Shown: in pieces, positions 12,301 to 17,908 of the stretch
Layout: each line of letters opens with the position of its first letter
How positions within the stretch are numbered: position 1 is the first letter of the stretch
IMG/VR virus record: IMGVR_UViG_3300017783_003926
Location: 1-55,086 of that record
Source of the DNA: a virus
Direction: 5' to 3' (one strand)
Length of the DNA stretch: 55,086 bases
Made by a program: the position numbers and the translations under genes
The notes under the pieces: model-generated
The model's database searches: none
Told to the model about the DNA's origin: nothing
The model's input: only the letters and a program-made list of their open reading frames with translations

Positions 12301-14288
12301 AACTTGGTACAGACACAAGTGGGCAATATGCAGAAACACTTACTGCAGGTGACGGCATAGCCGCTCTAACTGCTAATGCAACTGACGGAACAGCATATAC
12401 TATATCACATGCTGACACATCACCTGATATAGCAAATGTAGATCTTGGTGCTGAAGAGTTTGTAAATGAAATTACCTTTGATGATTTTGGTCACGTTCTA
12501 ACTGTAGGAAGTGCTACTGTTACAGCACCAAGCAATGCAGAAATTACAATATCAGCAGGCACCGACCTTTCAACAGGCGGAGCATTTACGCTTAATCAAG
12601 CCGACGCAGAAACAATTACAATTGACCACTCGGATATTACTAGATCCGATACAACGGCTAGTGATAGTTTATCATATGCAGGAACGTTTGATGTAATAGA
12701 CAGCGTTACATCAAATGCTAGAGGCCATATAACAGCGGTCAATGTTAAAACACTTACAATGCCAAGTGCTGGTGCTAACGACAATACTACATATACAACA
12801 AGTGTAGTACAATCTACCACAGGTAATGACAGCAATCCAATAATACGTTTAACAGACAGTGATGGCACCGAAGATGATATTACAATTAGTGGTGGAGGCG
12901 ATGTAAGTGTAACTAGAACAAGTGCATCAGCATTTAAAGTAGAGGCCACTTTCCCAACTGACGACGATACAACTTACGATTTAAGTTTAGTTGATAACCT
13001 ATCAACTAATGACTCAGTTGATATTAAACTTAATCCTAGTAGCGGTACCGCAGACCTAGTAACAATTGAAGCAGGTACAAATATATCTATAGAGGTTGAC
13101 GGCGACAATGCTAACGGATTTATAATTAGCTCAACTGATAATACAGTTGATGTAGATGATACTCCAGTAGATAATGCAACTGGATCAGCAATATCAAGTA
13201 ATTGGGCGTTTGACAATGTTAAAACAGCAGTACCAGAAAATGCATTGTTTACAGATACTAATACGAACCAACTTACTACTTGGACCTTAAGAGACAGTGG
13301 TGATGATGATGTAACTATTGGTCAGAGTAAATTTGTTAAGTTTGTAACGGCTACAGGAGCATTAGGCACTAATACAGCAGGATCTGGAACAACCGCAGAT
13401 CCTTACGTAGTAACACTTACATCTCCAAATGATAATACGGTAACGACTGTATCTTCTACTCCAACCGATGGAGCAACAACTACAGCAATTAGCTCAGGCT
13501 GGGCATTTGACAATGTTAAAACAGCAGTACCAGAAAATGCGTTATTTACTGATAACAATACAGAATATGATGTTGCAACAGATAGTACAGCAGGCCTTGT
13601 TAAAATAGGTGCTCAACCAAGTGCTTCTAATTATTATGCAATTGAATTAGACAGCAATGACAGAATGTATGTTAATGTACCTTGGACTGATACTGATAAT
13701 AAATCATATACTAGTTTCATTGAAGGTAATCAAAGTTCTACTGCAGAGTGGAATTTAGTATTTGTTAATGGGTCATCAGCTAATACTTCTGCAGCACAAT
13801 TAAAAGAATTAACTGTAGACGAACATAGTAGTGGTACTGGTGGATTAACTTATATACCTAGTTCAGCAACACTAAGGACAACTAAGTTTCAAGGTACAGC
13901 GACATCAGCAGAATATGCGGATTTGGCGGAGGTTTATTCAAGTGATATAAACTATAAGGCAGGCACTGTTGTAATGTTCGGCGGCGAGCAGGAAGTTACT
14001 ACAGCAACAGGTTTAGCAACAACTAAAGTAGCAGGTGTTGTATCAACTGACCCTGCATATTTAATGAACTCAGAGGCAAAAGGTGTTGCTGTTGCACTTA
14101 AAGGACGAGTACCATGTTATGTAGTAGGACCAATTAAGAAAGGCGACCTACTAGTAACTAGTTCAATTCCGGGTGTTGCATGTAGAACTGAGTCGTGGGT
14201 AGGCGGCGCCGTTATTGGTAAGTCAATTGAAGACTGTCCAAAAGAGTTTGAAGTAAGATTAATAGAAATAGCAATAGGATCAATATAA
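3366..14288 (+). CDS. Giant tail-fibre / virion structural protein
   Basis: 3640-residue protein, the largest in the window. The N-terminus (ILVRRGPTTDRDAFTPLNGE to QLHVGD) resembles receptor-binding protein N-domains of the Mtd type. Two parallel-beta-helix-like starts (YVSTNGKDDN near residue 116; YVSAEKGNDVNDG near 1434) are followed by NNVSIKGD/DNVSIVGD strands. HGL-x-x-GD modules recur near residues 1773, 2459 and 2539. A GDLTVNGTTTTVNTETINL segment with IWNETDDKW lies near 2855-2920. Two near-identical WAFDNVKTAVPENALFTD repeats lie near 3280 and 3379. The end, from SAEYADLAEVYSSD (about 3513), resembles the autoproteolytic chaperone-type C-terminus (Peptidase_G2-like) of phage fibres. 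Composition is Thr/Asn/Gly/Ser-rich with very few Cys. A PAAR gene follows with a one-base overlap, placing it in the tail-tip/baseplate module. Confidence 0.88.
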   Translation: MSSENGSILVRRGPTTDRDAFTPLNGEIIYDTTTGQLHVGDAVTAGGTTVFGDKVKVDSAGNLSEIYMRGEEPRPAPVEGLFRYNALTQSLEYSDGNTFYQVASSPFTGSSNVMYVSTNGKDDNTYGSKRGRTPGTAFRTLNAACREAQRVMDKASLGLGPYQKWITYTNAADAQVRSVISSVTDSGPYKNIQMSKETYELDATTELRSGMRIVGQNSGAVGLIEEYTKNVGGTSDTLIIDVENGEFLQGEQIKFGNAIPSLPYQTFEAGNNESPEITIRLETGIYYEHFPIKVPNNVSIKGDEFRRSIIRPKPGASASPYSEIKFKRNADKLELDPAVVGERPFGAHYLTDRANLIYTFVNNPGAYVDDYNVLFSSKATLQDAVITFITSTYPSLTYDVDKCRRDVGYIVDALSIDLRDGGKLETLNNALMYQGQLPANQVTETAAALDYLATQIAPLLTTDAQVISNSFIGGIANIIRGTGFNAPKDNDTLDVFLMNDATIIRNLSVQGHGGFMEVLDPEGQILTKSPYTQTCSSFSKSLAPKVSFAGGMFVDGFCGNQDARIVQANSTTEIVIDNIYREPQTPTSFFIDGVRWQINKVDKVGVSADQWRCVLSEDTPWTDAHYEVINPGQTLPTLPYDIEILTAGNISMLSNDFTQINDLGYGLYTTNGSRAEAVSVFCYYCHVSYLAENGSDIRSLNGSTAYGDYALLARGSDPLEVSDDVVLADDMIQTGTAMTDATYTNIQGGTVIYVDNLSYAPYNISEVDVDHNGANNVLGDPTYLTRYEVISVSAVEATSPQLYQLNIAAGEASNPGVQITIPDGTPVVLRNNQVIKYDDILDINPTRPSTALQYDDDPTKVYRVLAYDVADLPDNVARITLRESYDYVKLVVDDTAGSTAGSGQVGDTTIRLDTNLDPNEQSRIENGISVGPKYIFGFNDTIHQVTAYRDKTATGQTYAEVDITPALTKSLGGYPDKPTLRAGLPAGGQADITVGISTLRVTGHDLLDIGTGSYQTSSYPREIYGKPEIAKNQAREVVEEGKGRVFFVTTDQDGNFRVGDYFKVDQGTGTVTFAASIALSNLDGIGFKRGVAVSEFSTDDGMTDNATDTVPVESAVRNYVNRRLGINHAGATVPGIIGPGFLDLNGTKAMAGNLDMDSNNIDNISVLTVATLDATSRLSVPSAGTVASGNVGDIKYNTDTQRFEGYLSSNQWGSLGGVSDVDGDTYVQGETTPGNDNDDLDFYTAGTQRLQLDETGDFKFGDGLNKVTMDFTTGDIVTPGDIDVATLDVGTSAEIATLKVEDLTAGRVLLAGTDGEIEDSANLTFNGTKLTVDGNAEITGNVVIGGNITIGDADTDSIIVSADFEGNLIPDTDDLYDLGTNTKRWSELFLNDKLTLNDYVLPLQDGTKGQLVSTDGLGQLGFSDSDIFGGKRVYVSAEKGNDVNDGVTAPVATIKRAMQIASGMVYNVSKDVVDRATVMVATGEYILDNPVIIPDNVSIVGDSIRTVILRPANENEDMFRVRNASYMFNMTFRDALSGTVPIAAFRFAVAFDNPNDSATSRAGYTNLPNTRVLITTSPYLQNCSVISFLGANGVEIDGDLVVTPNTPGNAIEAENPVTPEDGQPEQGKSMVANAFTILSFGGVAWRVMNDAYAQLVSCFVIFAEQGCLTQNGGYLSITNSATNFGYFALRSTGYSPRVFNTDKGIIGNVGVVDNVQNVNIVGLQRDTVNQYVMRVMNLASQDVTNTFNNDTARGVTVSFTAGNASGNSIATTGNHGLSTGDLVQYNKNGNLEIVGLLNEATYYVSVVNASSLQLFHDADLTKPVTGVNGGSSTGTHQLLHDFEEIFIDEVLSSHNNYQDVYLPAGSYTVTKGSLISATSGSDNISATVVNFDNNILTVSVEKVQEGSVSVTNFFSTGAVIDAGEISVSSVTVSNVVNRTDLITINAAVKTTKDREVQSFGLLQGNQAWLHRPSITNSSAHTWEYSGSGVDYNALPENGGVGVDTFEQYSDLPGRVYTSGTNELGDFKIGDFIVAFNRTGNIIFRNQVSIGELDSLALSLSGGVRVTAISNDPDLGDNDVDGALDSRLVTQLAVKSFMNDRLGNFIDRNVSTNAVPSAVVQLNSQGLINQDLIPPTGAFESFTVDEYGGRLTVSQDIPAPNISAGDIVVETYPEIVLNLTGSVTVTAGDTITQATSGATGIVKESGTTSTLKLVNTITGTFNTTDTLSSSGTGNLGASSVPTIVSTVNTINDNYFLKTDKISQFLVLQDGGTPSFTSIISNSTPIQGATSKAVATVTSHVVGVLNAVDVATLPGGSGYTTPGTYENVSIQGGSGSGAKANIIVGATGVITSFDVTVGGSYYTESDNVTVNDADVGGRSGGSAISIGVTDIQNRLYVDLNADTGLQFTASNINLDFIVDDNPPTDTLAQQGQAIKAFVATSTGSGGDVDVINDKIVFQSAHGLQNGDPLYYDSNANTPLGGLLNNTTYYAKVLTTTEIELFANYGLTAAGKVDITASSSGTHNFKVFNVNQYANTFFVPIHGLSTGDAIKFESSSPPTGIDSGDFFFVGSVTLNSFTLHEARGAALDSVGGLTVSPVNITSQGGAVNGTLTEQNVIIVDDVNTSGDLESSWSSLSTTTIDAGNIISGVVDTSRLASGNANDKSFLRGDQTWATAVQSITNSTVGDPITLTSTDVNGTNFYNNVDIKIEKASYTNPAAPSVGTETLGIASYHFDHFEIDANGRVTTKASGNGGVIDADKLDNQTGAYYLNPVNLSRGVPIQRGGTNLISYAQGDLLYAGSVLGGAPADYDETLTKLTIGSARNVLQVKADGTAPQWTNALSVSTIETSSNVTIGGDLTVNGTTTTVNTETINLADNIILLNSNLAGNVAPTQNSGIEIERGNAANKTLIWNETDDKWTVGSETFVAGTLEGDLDWSYLQNVVDPVITVTLTGDVTGTGTATMTDLGSATASFATTIEANSVELGTDTSGQYAETLTAGDGIAALTANATDGTAYTISHADTSPDIANVDLGAEEFVNEITFDDFGHVLTVGSATVTAPSNAEITISAGTDLSTGGAFTLNQADAETITIDHSDITRSDTTASDSLSYAGTFDVIDSVTSNARGHITAVNVKTLTMPSAGANDNTTYTTSVVQSTTGNDSNPIIRLTDSDGTEDDITISGGGDVSVTRTSASAFKVEATFPTDDDTTYDLSLVDNLSTNDSVDIKLNPSSGTADLVTIEAGTNISIEVDGDNANGFIISSTDNTVDVDDTPVDNATGSAISSNWAFDNVKTAVPENALFTDTNTNQLTTWTLRDSGDDDVTIGQSKFVKFVTATGALGTNTAGSGTTADPYVVTLTSPNDNTVTTVSSTPTDGATTTAISSGWAFDNVKTAVPENALFTDNNTEYDVATDSTAGLVKIGAQPSASNYYAIELDSNDRMYVNVPWTDTDNKSYTSFIEGNQSSTAEWNLVFVNGSSANTSAAQLKELTVDEHSSGTGGLTYIPSSATLRTTKFQGTATSAEYADLAEVYSSDINYKAGTVVMFGGEQEVTTATGLATTKVAGVVSTDPAYLMNSEAKGVAVALKGRVPCYVVGPIKKGDLLVTSSIPGVACRTESWVGGAVIGKSIEDCPKEFEVRLIEIAIGSI
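13203..13556 (+). repeat. Pair of coding direct repeats in the fibre gene
   Basis: Two nearly identical stretches of about 55 bases at 13203-13258 and 13501-13556, 298 bases apart. Both encode WAFDNVKTAVPENALFTD and differ mostly at third codon positions. They mark duplicated fibre modules and offer a site for intragenic recombination. Confidence 0.8.
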
Positions 14289-14584
14289 TGCCAGAAGTAG
14301 TAAGAAAAAATTTAGATGTTCATGAAGGGCATGCCTCAGATACACCTAACCCATTTCATCAAACTAGTTATAATGACGGATCACCTGACGTATTTACTAA
14401 CAATGAATCAACTGTAAGAATAGGTGACACTACTATTTGTGGTGATGGTGCAGCCGCAGGATCGGCAACTGTGTTTGCAAATAACATAGCAGTACATAGA
14501 AAAACTGATGCTACTACAGGACACGGAAGTTGGGGAGCAAATGCGGCTAAAACTGGAAGTCCTGACGTTTTTGCTGATTCATAA
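14288..14584 (+). CDS. PAAR-like tail spike tip protein (T4 gp5.4-like)
   Basis: 98-residue protein matching T4 gp5.4 in size (97). PAAR proteins form a sharp metal-stabilised cone on the central tail spike that first contacts the membrane. Visible features are repeated GSPDVFTNN / SATVFANN / GSPDVFADS strands, a VRIGDTTICGDG loop, and histidines (VHRKTDATTGHGSWG) suited to metal binding. Its start overlaps the stop of the giant fibre gene (TAATG), so the two are probably co-translated late proteins. Confidence 0.85.
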   Translation: MPEVVRKNLDVHEGHASDTPNPFHQTSYNDGSPDVFTNNESTVRIGDTTICGDGAAAGSATVFANNIAVHRKTDATTGHGSWGANAAKTGSPDVFADS

Positions 14585-14617
14585 TAACCACATTTAAGAC
14601 CCCTAAGACATAGATTA

Positions 14618-14625
14618 TTTAAATA
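14618..14625 (+). promoter_or_regulatory. Late-promoter-like box (TTTAAATA)
   Basis: TTTAAATA within TATTTAAATACTGCG, 31 bases upstream of the next ATG. It has the shape of the T4 late core but is a weaker match than the GATAAATA boxes elsewhere. Confidence 0.35.
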
Positions 14626-14656
14626 CTGCGTAATTAAAACTTAATAGGAGACAATT

Positions 14657-14842
14657 ATGTCAGAACAAACATTACACGAACAAATCGTTCAAGCATACAA
14701 TTTATACATGGCAGAGCATTCTACATTCGAAGAAAAGAATGTAAAAGCGGCTGCTGCAAGAGCTCGTAAAGCATTAGGTGACATTGGTAAATTATCAAAA
14801 TCACGTCGAGCTGAAATTCAAGAACGCAAGAACTCTATGTAA
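14657..14842 (+). CDS. Small basic helical protein
   Basis: 61-residue, lysine/arginine/alanine-rich protein predicted to be almost entirely helical (AAAARARKALGDIGKLSKSRRAEIQERK). The basic helical content could suit nucleic acid binding, but no specific fold is recognisable. A clear AGGAG ribosome-binding site precedes the ATG. The stop overlaps the next start (TAATG). I recall similar short proteins from marine T4-like phages; function unknown. Confidence 0.8.
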   Translation: MSEQTLHEQIVQAYNLYMAEHSTFEEKNVKAAAARARKALGDIGKLSKSRRAEIQERKNSM

Positions 14843-15051
14843 TGAGCGGCCAGCGGCGTTGGCTCAGAACATGGGCACGAACTGTTGGTATGCCCATTGG
14901 CATTACAGACGACGATAAGCCAGAATTCCTTCCTATATCTCAATCGAGTGTAAAGAAGGCTCTGGCTTTTCGCACCTTTTGGATAGTGTTACATGTCGTA
15001 ACCTGTTTTAGCATTATTGCCGGTAACGGCAGAAACTTAGGAATCTGGTAG
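14842..15051 (+). CDS. Small membrane protein
   Basis: 69-residue protein with a basic N-terminus (SGQRRWLRTWARTVG) and one hydrophobic segment at roughly residues 41-60 (ALAFRTFWIVLHVVTCFSII), followed by a short AGNGRNLGIW tail. Probably a single-pass inner membrane protein. It overlaps the previous stop by one base and ends one base before the SHMT start, so it is in one operon with both. Function unknown. Confidence 0.75.
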   Translation: MSGQRRWLRTWARTVGMPIGITDDDKPEFLPISQSSVKKALAFRTFWIVLHVVTCFSIIAGNGRNLGIW

Positions 15052-15052
15052 A

Positions 15053-16198
15053 GTGGATCAAAGAATATACGAAATTTTAGACAAAGAGGTTGATAGGCAA
15101 GCAACCACAATAGAATTAATTGCAAGTGAAAACTTTGCAAGTGATGCTGTAAGAGACTTGTCAGGAAGCGTGTTTACTAACAAATACGCAGAAGGTTACC
15201 CAGGTAATAGATATTACAACGGTTGTGATCATATGGACGAAATTGAAACATTGGCCATAGAAGAACTAAAAAAGTTGTATGGCTGTGAATTTGCAAATGT
15301 ACAACCGCATTGCGGAGCAAATGCTAACACCGCAGTTTATCAAGCATTTTTAAAGCCCGGTGATACAATACTAGGTATGGATCTAGCAAGTGGCGGTCAT
15401 TTAAGTCACGGTAGTAAACCAAACATATCTGGTAAGATCTATAACGCACACACTTATGGTGTTGACGAAATAACAGGGTTATTAGACTATGGTGCTATAA
15501 TGGCACAGGCTAAAGAAGTACAACCTAAAATGATTGTTGCTGGTGCAAGTGCATATCCAAGATCTATTGATTGGAGTTTATTCCGTGAGATTGCAGATAG
15601 CGTAGGAGCATTACTATTAGTTGATATGGCACACTATTCAGGACTTATTGCAGGTAATGCATATCCTAGTCCGTTACCATATGCAGACATAGTAACAAGT
15701 ACAACACACAAGACTCTTAGAGGCCCACGTGGCGGTATTATACTATGGAATAACCCGGATTATACAAAACGAATTAATAGTGCAATATTTCCAGGAACAC
15801 AAGGCGGACCGTTGATGCATATCATTGCCGCTAAAGCACAATGTTTTGCTGAAGCAAATACAGATGAGTTTAAAGAATATGCTCAACAAGTAGTACAGAA
15901 TGCAAAGGCAATGTGTAGAGTGTTTTTACAAAATGGATTAGAAGTGCAAACTAACGGAACTGATAGTCACATTATTTTAATGGACTTGTCATCAAGTAAG
16001 TTTAGTGGTAGACAAGCAGCTGACTTGTTAGAAGAAAATGGTATTACTGTGAATAAAAACGGAGTTCCAAATGATCCTAGATCGTTTATTGAAACCAGTG
16101 GTATTAGAATAGGAACTGCAGCTGAAACTACACGAGGCCATGATGAAGCATGGTTTGTACACTTAGCACAACGAATATCAGACCTCTTAAAACAATAG
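15053..16198 (+). CDS. glyA: Serine hydroxymethyltransferase
   Basis: PLP enzyme converting serine plus tetrahydrofolate to glycine plus methylene-tetrahydrofolate, the one-carbon donor for dTMP synthesis. Family landmarks are ELIASENFAS at residues 21-30, NKYAEGYPGNRYY at 43-55, DMAH at 191-194, and the PLP lysine K220 in STTHKTLRGPRGG. At 381 residues it is shorter than typical GlyA (about 417), with a trimmed N-terminus and C-terminal region, but the active-site motifs are intact. GTG start at 15053, one base after the preceding stop. Together with NrdAB it could support thymidylate supply during infection. Confidence 0.95.
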   Translation: MDQRIYEILDKEVDRQATTIELIASENFASDAVRDLSGSVFTNKYAEGYPGNRYYNGCDHMDEIETLAIEELKKLYGCEFANVQPHCGANANTAVYQAFLKPGDTILGMDLASGGHLSHGSKPNISGKIYNAHTYGVDEITGLLDYGAIMAQAKEVQPKMIVAGASAYPRSIDWSLFREIADSVGALLLVDMAHYSGLIAGNAYPSPLPYADIVTSTTHKTLRGPRGGIILWNNPDYTKRINSAIFPGTQGGPLMHIIAAKAQCFAEANTDEFKEYAQQVVQNAKAMCRVFLQNGLEVQTNGTDSHIILMDLSSSKFSGRQAADLLEENGITVNKNGVPNDPRSFIETSGIRIGTAAETTRGHDEAWFVHLAQRISDLLKQ

Positions 16199-16210
16199 GA
16201 AAGGAACACA

Positions 16211-16435
16211 ATGCTGTGGGTAGATTACAATATTGAAAGTTTTCCGGACGGAAGTTTTACTGTAAAAGGAGAATGGCCCGGAGAAGTAATGGGTCGTCAA
16301 GTAAATGGCGATGAAAAAGACCATTGGTTATACAAGCCGGGTGATGTTTTTATAGTAGATGAAAACGGAATCTTACGTAAGTCGGATCAGTTATCTGCAT
16401 TAATAACGAAATACGAAAAAAATAATGAAGTGTAA
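16211..16435 (+). CDS. Conserved hypothetical protein
   Basis: 74-residue acidic protein with an AAAGGA ribosome-binding site. It is rich in Trp, Gly and Asp (DYNIESFPDGSFTVKGEWPGE; HWLYKPGDVFIVDENG), suggesting a small beta-sheet domain. No motif or signal peptide is visible. It overlaps the next start by 11 bases. Function unknown. Confidence 0.7.
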   Translation: MLWVDYNIESFPDGSFTVKGEWPGEVMGRQVNGDEKDHWLYKPGDVFIVDENGILRKSDQLSALITKYEKNNEV

Positions 16436-16724
16436 ACAAGGCGACTTAGCCGTTATAAAATTTAGCATACGCCCAGAGAACATCGGGCGTATTGTTAAAG
16501 TAGCGGAACTTATAGGTCGCTATGAAGCCGGAACACAATTTGCATATAGAGGCATGCCCTGCCAAGCCGTTGTTACAGACACTTATTGGTGGATTGAAGC
16601 AGACGATCTAAGCATACAATTAGGACCATCGCCTCGTGCATACATTCCGGATACATGGTTAGAACCAATAAAACCAGAAGAAGAAAAAGCAGAAACAAAA
16701 GCTGAATTAGAATTCGAACTGTAG
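16425..16724 (+). CDS. Conserved hypothetical protein
   Basis: 99-residue protein beginning MKCKQGDLAVIKFS, with a predicted beta-rich core (NIGRIVKVAELIG; YWWIEADD) and an acidic low-complexity tail (KPEEEKAETKAELEFEL). The pattern of a QGDLAVI start and a later PDTWLEPI recurs in small proteobacterial and phage proteins of unknown function that I have seen, so it is probably genuine. Co-transcribed with its neighbours. Confidence 0.75.
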   Translation: MKCKQGDLAVIKFSIRPENIGRIVKVAELIGRYEAGTQFAYRGMPCQAVVTDTYWWIEADDLSIQLGPSPRAYIPDTWLEPIKPEEEKAETKAELEFEL

Positions 16725-16736
16725 AAAGGATAGGCC

Positions 16737-16952
16737 ATGAAGCCTAACAAAAATTTTAGTCTTGAAGTACGAGACATAGAGATTATTGAACAAGCATTAA
16801 GAGCTAAGGCAGGACGTAGAGGACTTGCTATTGCACAAGGCGAAACATCACCACAGCTCAAAGAAGAAATGCACGAAATACAAGAACTGCTAGGACGCAT
16901 ACATAATCAAAAGAATTGGTATACTCCAAAAGAATTTGTTCCGGGTGGTTGA
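16737..16952 (+). CDS. Small helical protein
   Basis: 71-residue protein with two probable amphipathic helices (SLEVRDIEIIEQALRAKAG; SPQLKEEMHEIQELLGRIHNQ) and a short tail NWYTPKEFVPGG. AAAGGA ribosome-binding site. The TGA stop lies inside the TTGACA -35 element of the tmRNA promoter, so coding and promoter sequence overlap. Function unknown. Confidence 0.75.
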   Translation: MKPNKNFSLEVRDIEIIEQALRAKAGRRGLAIAQGETSPQLKEEMHEIQELLGRIHNQKNWYTPKEFVPGG

Positions 16953-16979
16953 CAAACACCTAAAATGACTGTATAAATA
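16949..16979 (+). promoter_or_regulatory. tmRNA promoter, composite sigma70 / late-like
   Basis: TTGACA at 16949-16954 and TATAAA at 16972-16977, 17-base spacer. The -10 reads TATAAATA (16972-16979), an exact T4 late promoter core, so one site could serve host-type and late-type polymerase. The expected start site is a few bases before the acceptor piece of the tmRNA. Confidence 0.75.
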
Positions 16980-16984
16980 TAACT

Positions 16985-17270
16985 GTAACGTTGAAGCAAA
17001 TCAAACGCTATACAGGACCCGGGGGCGGTACCCGGCGACTCCACCAAAAATACATTCTGCTTACTGTATAGCAGAAGCAACAGACTGATAAACTGGGAAT
17101 GTATTTTTGATGGGGTCGAAATAGGATCGACTGGTAGTTAATAGATAAGTGGAGTTGCCCGGCGCAAGCACGGTTATCGCAAGAAAACAAATAGAAGCAA
17201 ACGAAAACTTCGCATTAGCAGCCTAGGCTGTTACGAGGTAGTTAGACCTTGTTACCAAACATAGCAGGAA
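16985..17270 (+). ncRNA. ssrA: Circularly permuted (two-piece) tmRNA, alphaproteobacterial type
   Basis: Rescues stalled ribosomes and tags the nascent chain for proteolysis. The gene order is permuted. The acceptor piece comes first, with a T-arm at 17019-17035 (stem CCGGG/CCCGG, loop GGCGGTA), acceptor strand CGACTCC at 17036-17042, then A and an encoded CCA at 17044-17046. An intervening segment follows, closed by a perfect 12-base inverted repeat (17046-17057 with 17097-17108). The coding piece starts GGGGTCG at 17112-17118, which pairs over seven bases with the acceptor strand, then GGATCGACTGG, the conserved tmRNA D-loop region. The tag frame runs 17197-17226 (GCA resume codon to TAG), encoding ANENFALAA. 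Outer ends are approximate. A terminator hairpin follows. Confidence 0.93.
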
Positions 17271-17303
17271 AGGTGTTGCAGAGATGTAACACCTTTTTCT
17301 TTT
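17271..17303 (+). terminator. Intrinsic terminator of the tmRNA
   Basis: Ten-base-pair stem (17271-17280 with 17285-17294, one G-U) capped by a GAGA tetraloop and followed by TTTTTCTTTT. Strong rho-independent terminator. Confidence 0.9.
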
Positions 17304-17408
17304 ATCCTTCCACTCTTGCACAATAAGGGTGCATAAATGATAACTATTAATGTGAGCAACACAATCCCACCCCGCTCACTAATAAGAATAATAAAAGGAA
17401 ACTAATCA

Positions 17409-17816
17409 ATGCGTACAACCGTACTAGCAATCGTAGCCGCTCTGGCTACTACATCAGTAAGTGCAGCAGATCTAGGTATAGCCGGACTGTCACTTAACAC
17501 AGAAGTAAAAGCATTTCACAAAGTAGATGCAGAAACTAATCACATTACAATAGAGCCAGAATTACGTTGGACACCTAATGCAGGTCCGTTATCAATGTAT
17601 GGCGAAGTTCCATTAACAATGTATGAAACAAATCACGCATCAGGCGATGATTTTGCTGTAACAAACATTTGGGACGAAGGTCACAAGCCAACACTAGAAC
17701 TTGGTGTTGATTATACTATCAATTCAAGTACAATGGCATATGCCGAAACAACATACGACTATAATAAAGACAAAGGTCGTGGTGAAATTGAAATCGGTGT
17801 AGCATTTAACTTCTAA
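17409..17816 (+). CDS. Small outer-membrane beta-barrel-like protein
   Basis: 135-residue exported protein. It has a clear signal peptide (MRTTVLAIVAALATTSVSAA, cleavage after SVSA). Alternating-residue strands follow (HITIEPELRW, LSMYGEVPLTMYE, PTLELGVDYTI, TMAYAETTYDY, GEIEIGVAFNF). It ends in an aromatic Phe, the outer-membrane barrel C-terminal signature. It is too short for a closed barrel of more than eight strands; an OmpA-like or oligomeric barrel is possible. The leader between the tmRNA terminator and the ATG contains an inverted repeat GTGAGC/GCTCAC (17352-17357, 17374-17379). Role on an infected cell is unknown; receptor masking is one speculation. Confidence 0.8.
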   Translation: MRTTVLAIVAALATTSVSAADLGIAGLSLNTEVKAFHKVDAETNHITIEPELRWTPNAGPLSMYGEVPLTMYETNHASGDDFAVTNIWDEGHKPTLELGVDYTINSSTMAYAETTYDYNKDKGRGEIEIGVAFNF

Positions 17817-17833
17817 GTAAAATACTGTAACTT

Positions 17834-17862
17834 AAAAGGTCGCTTTATGCGGCCTTTTTTTA
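17834..17862 (+). terminator. Intrinsic terminator after the barrel gene
   Basis: Ten-base-pair stem AAAAGGTCGC/GCGGCCTTTT (17834-17843 with 17849-17858, one T-G), loop TTTAT, followed by a run of T. Confidence 0.9.
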
Positions 17863-17864
17863 TG

Positions 17865-17872
17865 GCTAAATA
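17865..17872 (+). promoter_or_regulatory. Late-promoter-like box (GCTAAATA)
   Basis: GCTAAATA immediately downstream of a terminator and 36 bases upstream of the nuclease gene. No TTGACA lies at a suitable distance, so this is the only promoter candidate for that gene. Confidence 0.45.
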
Positions 17873-17908
17873 ATACGGGCATATAATTATTACAAAGCGA
17901 GGGCAAGT

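Noticed and set aside
11858-12418. Long antisense frames under the giant fibre gene (for example 186 codons here)
   Set aside because: They mirror the Thr/Ser/Val-rich repetitive fibre codons and lack ribosome-binding sites and protein-like composition.
6719-13556. Repeats in the fibre gene considered as a CRISPR or tandem DNA array
   Set aside because: Repeats are in frame, irregularly spaced and diverge at third codon positions, so they are protein modules.
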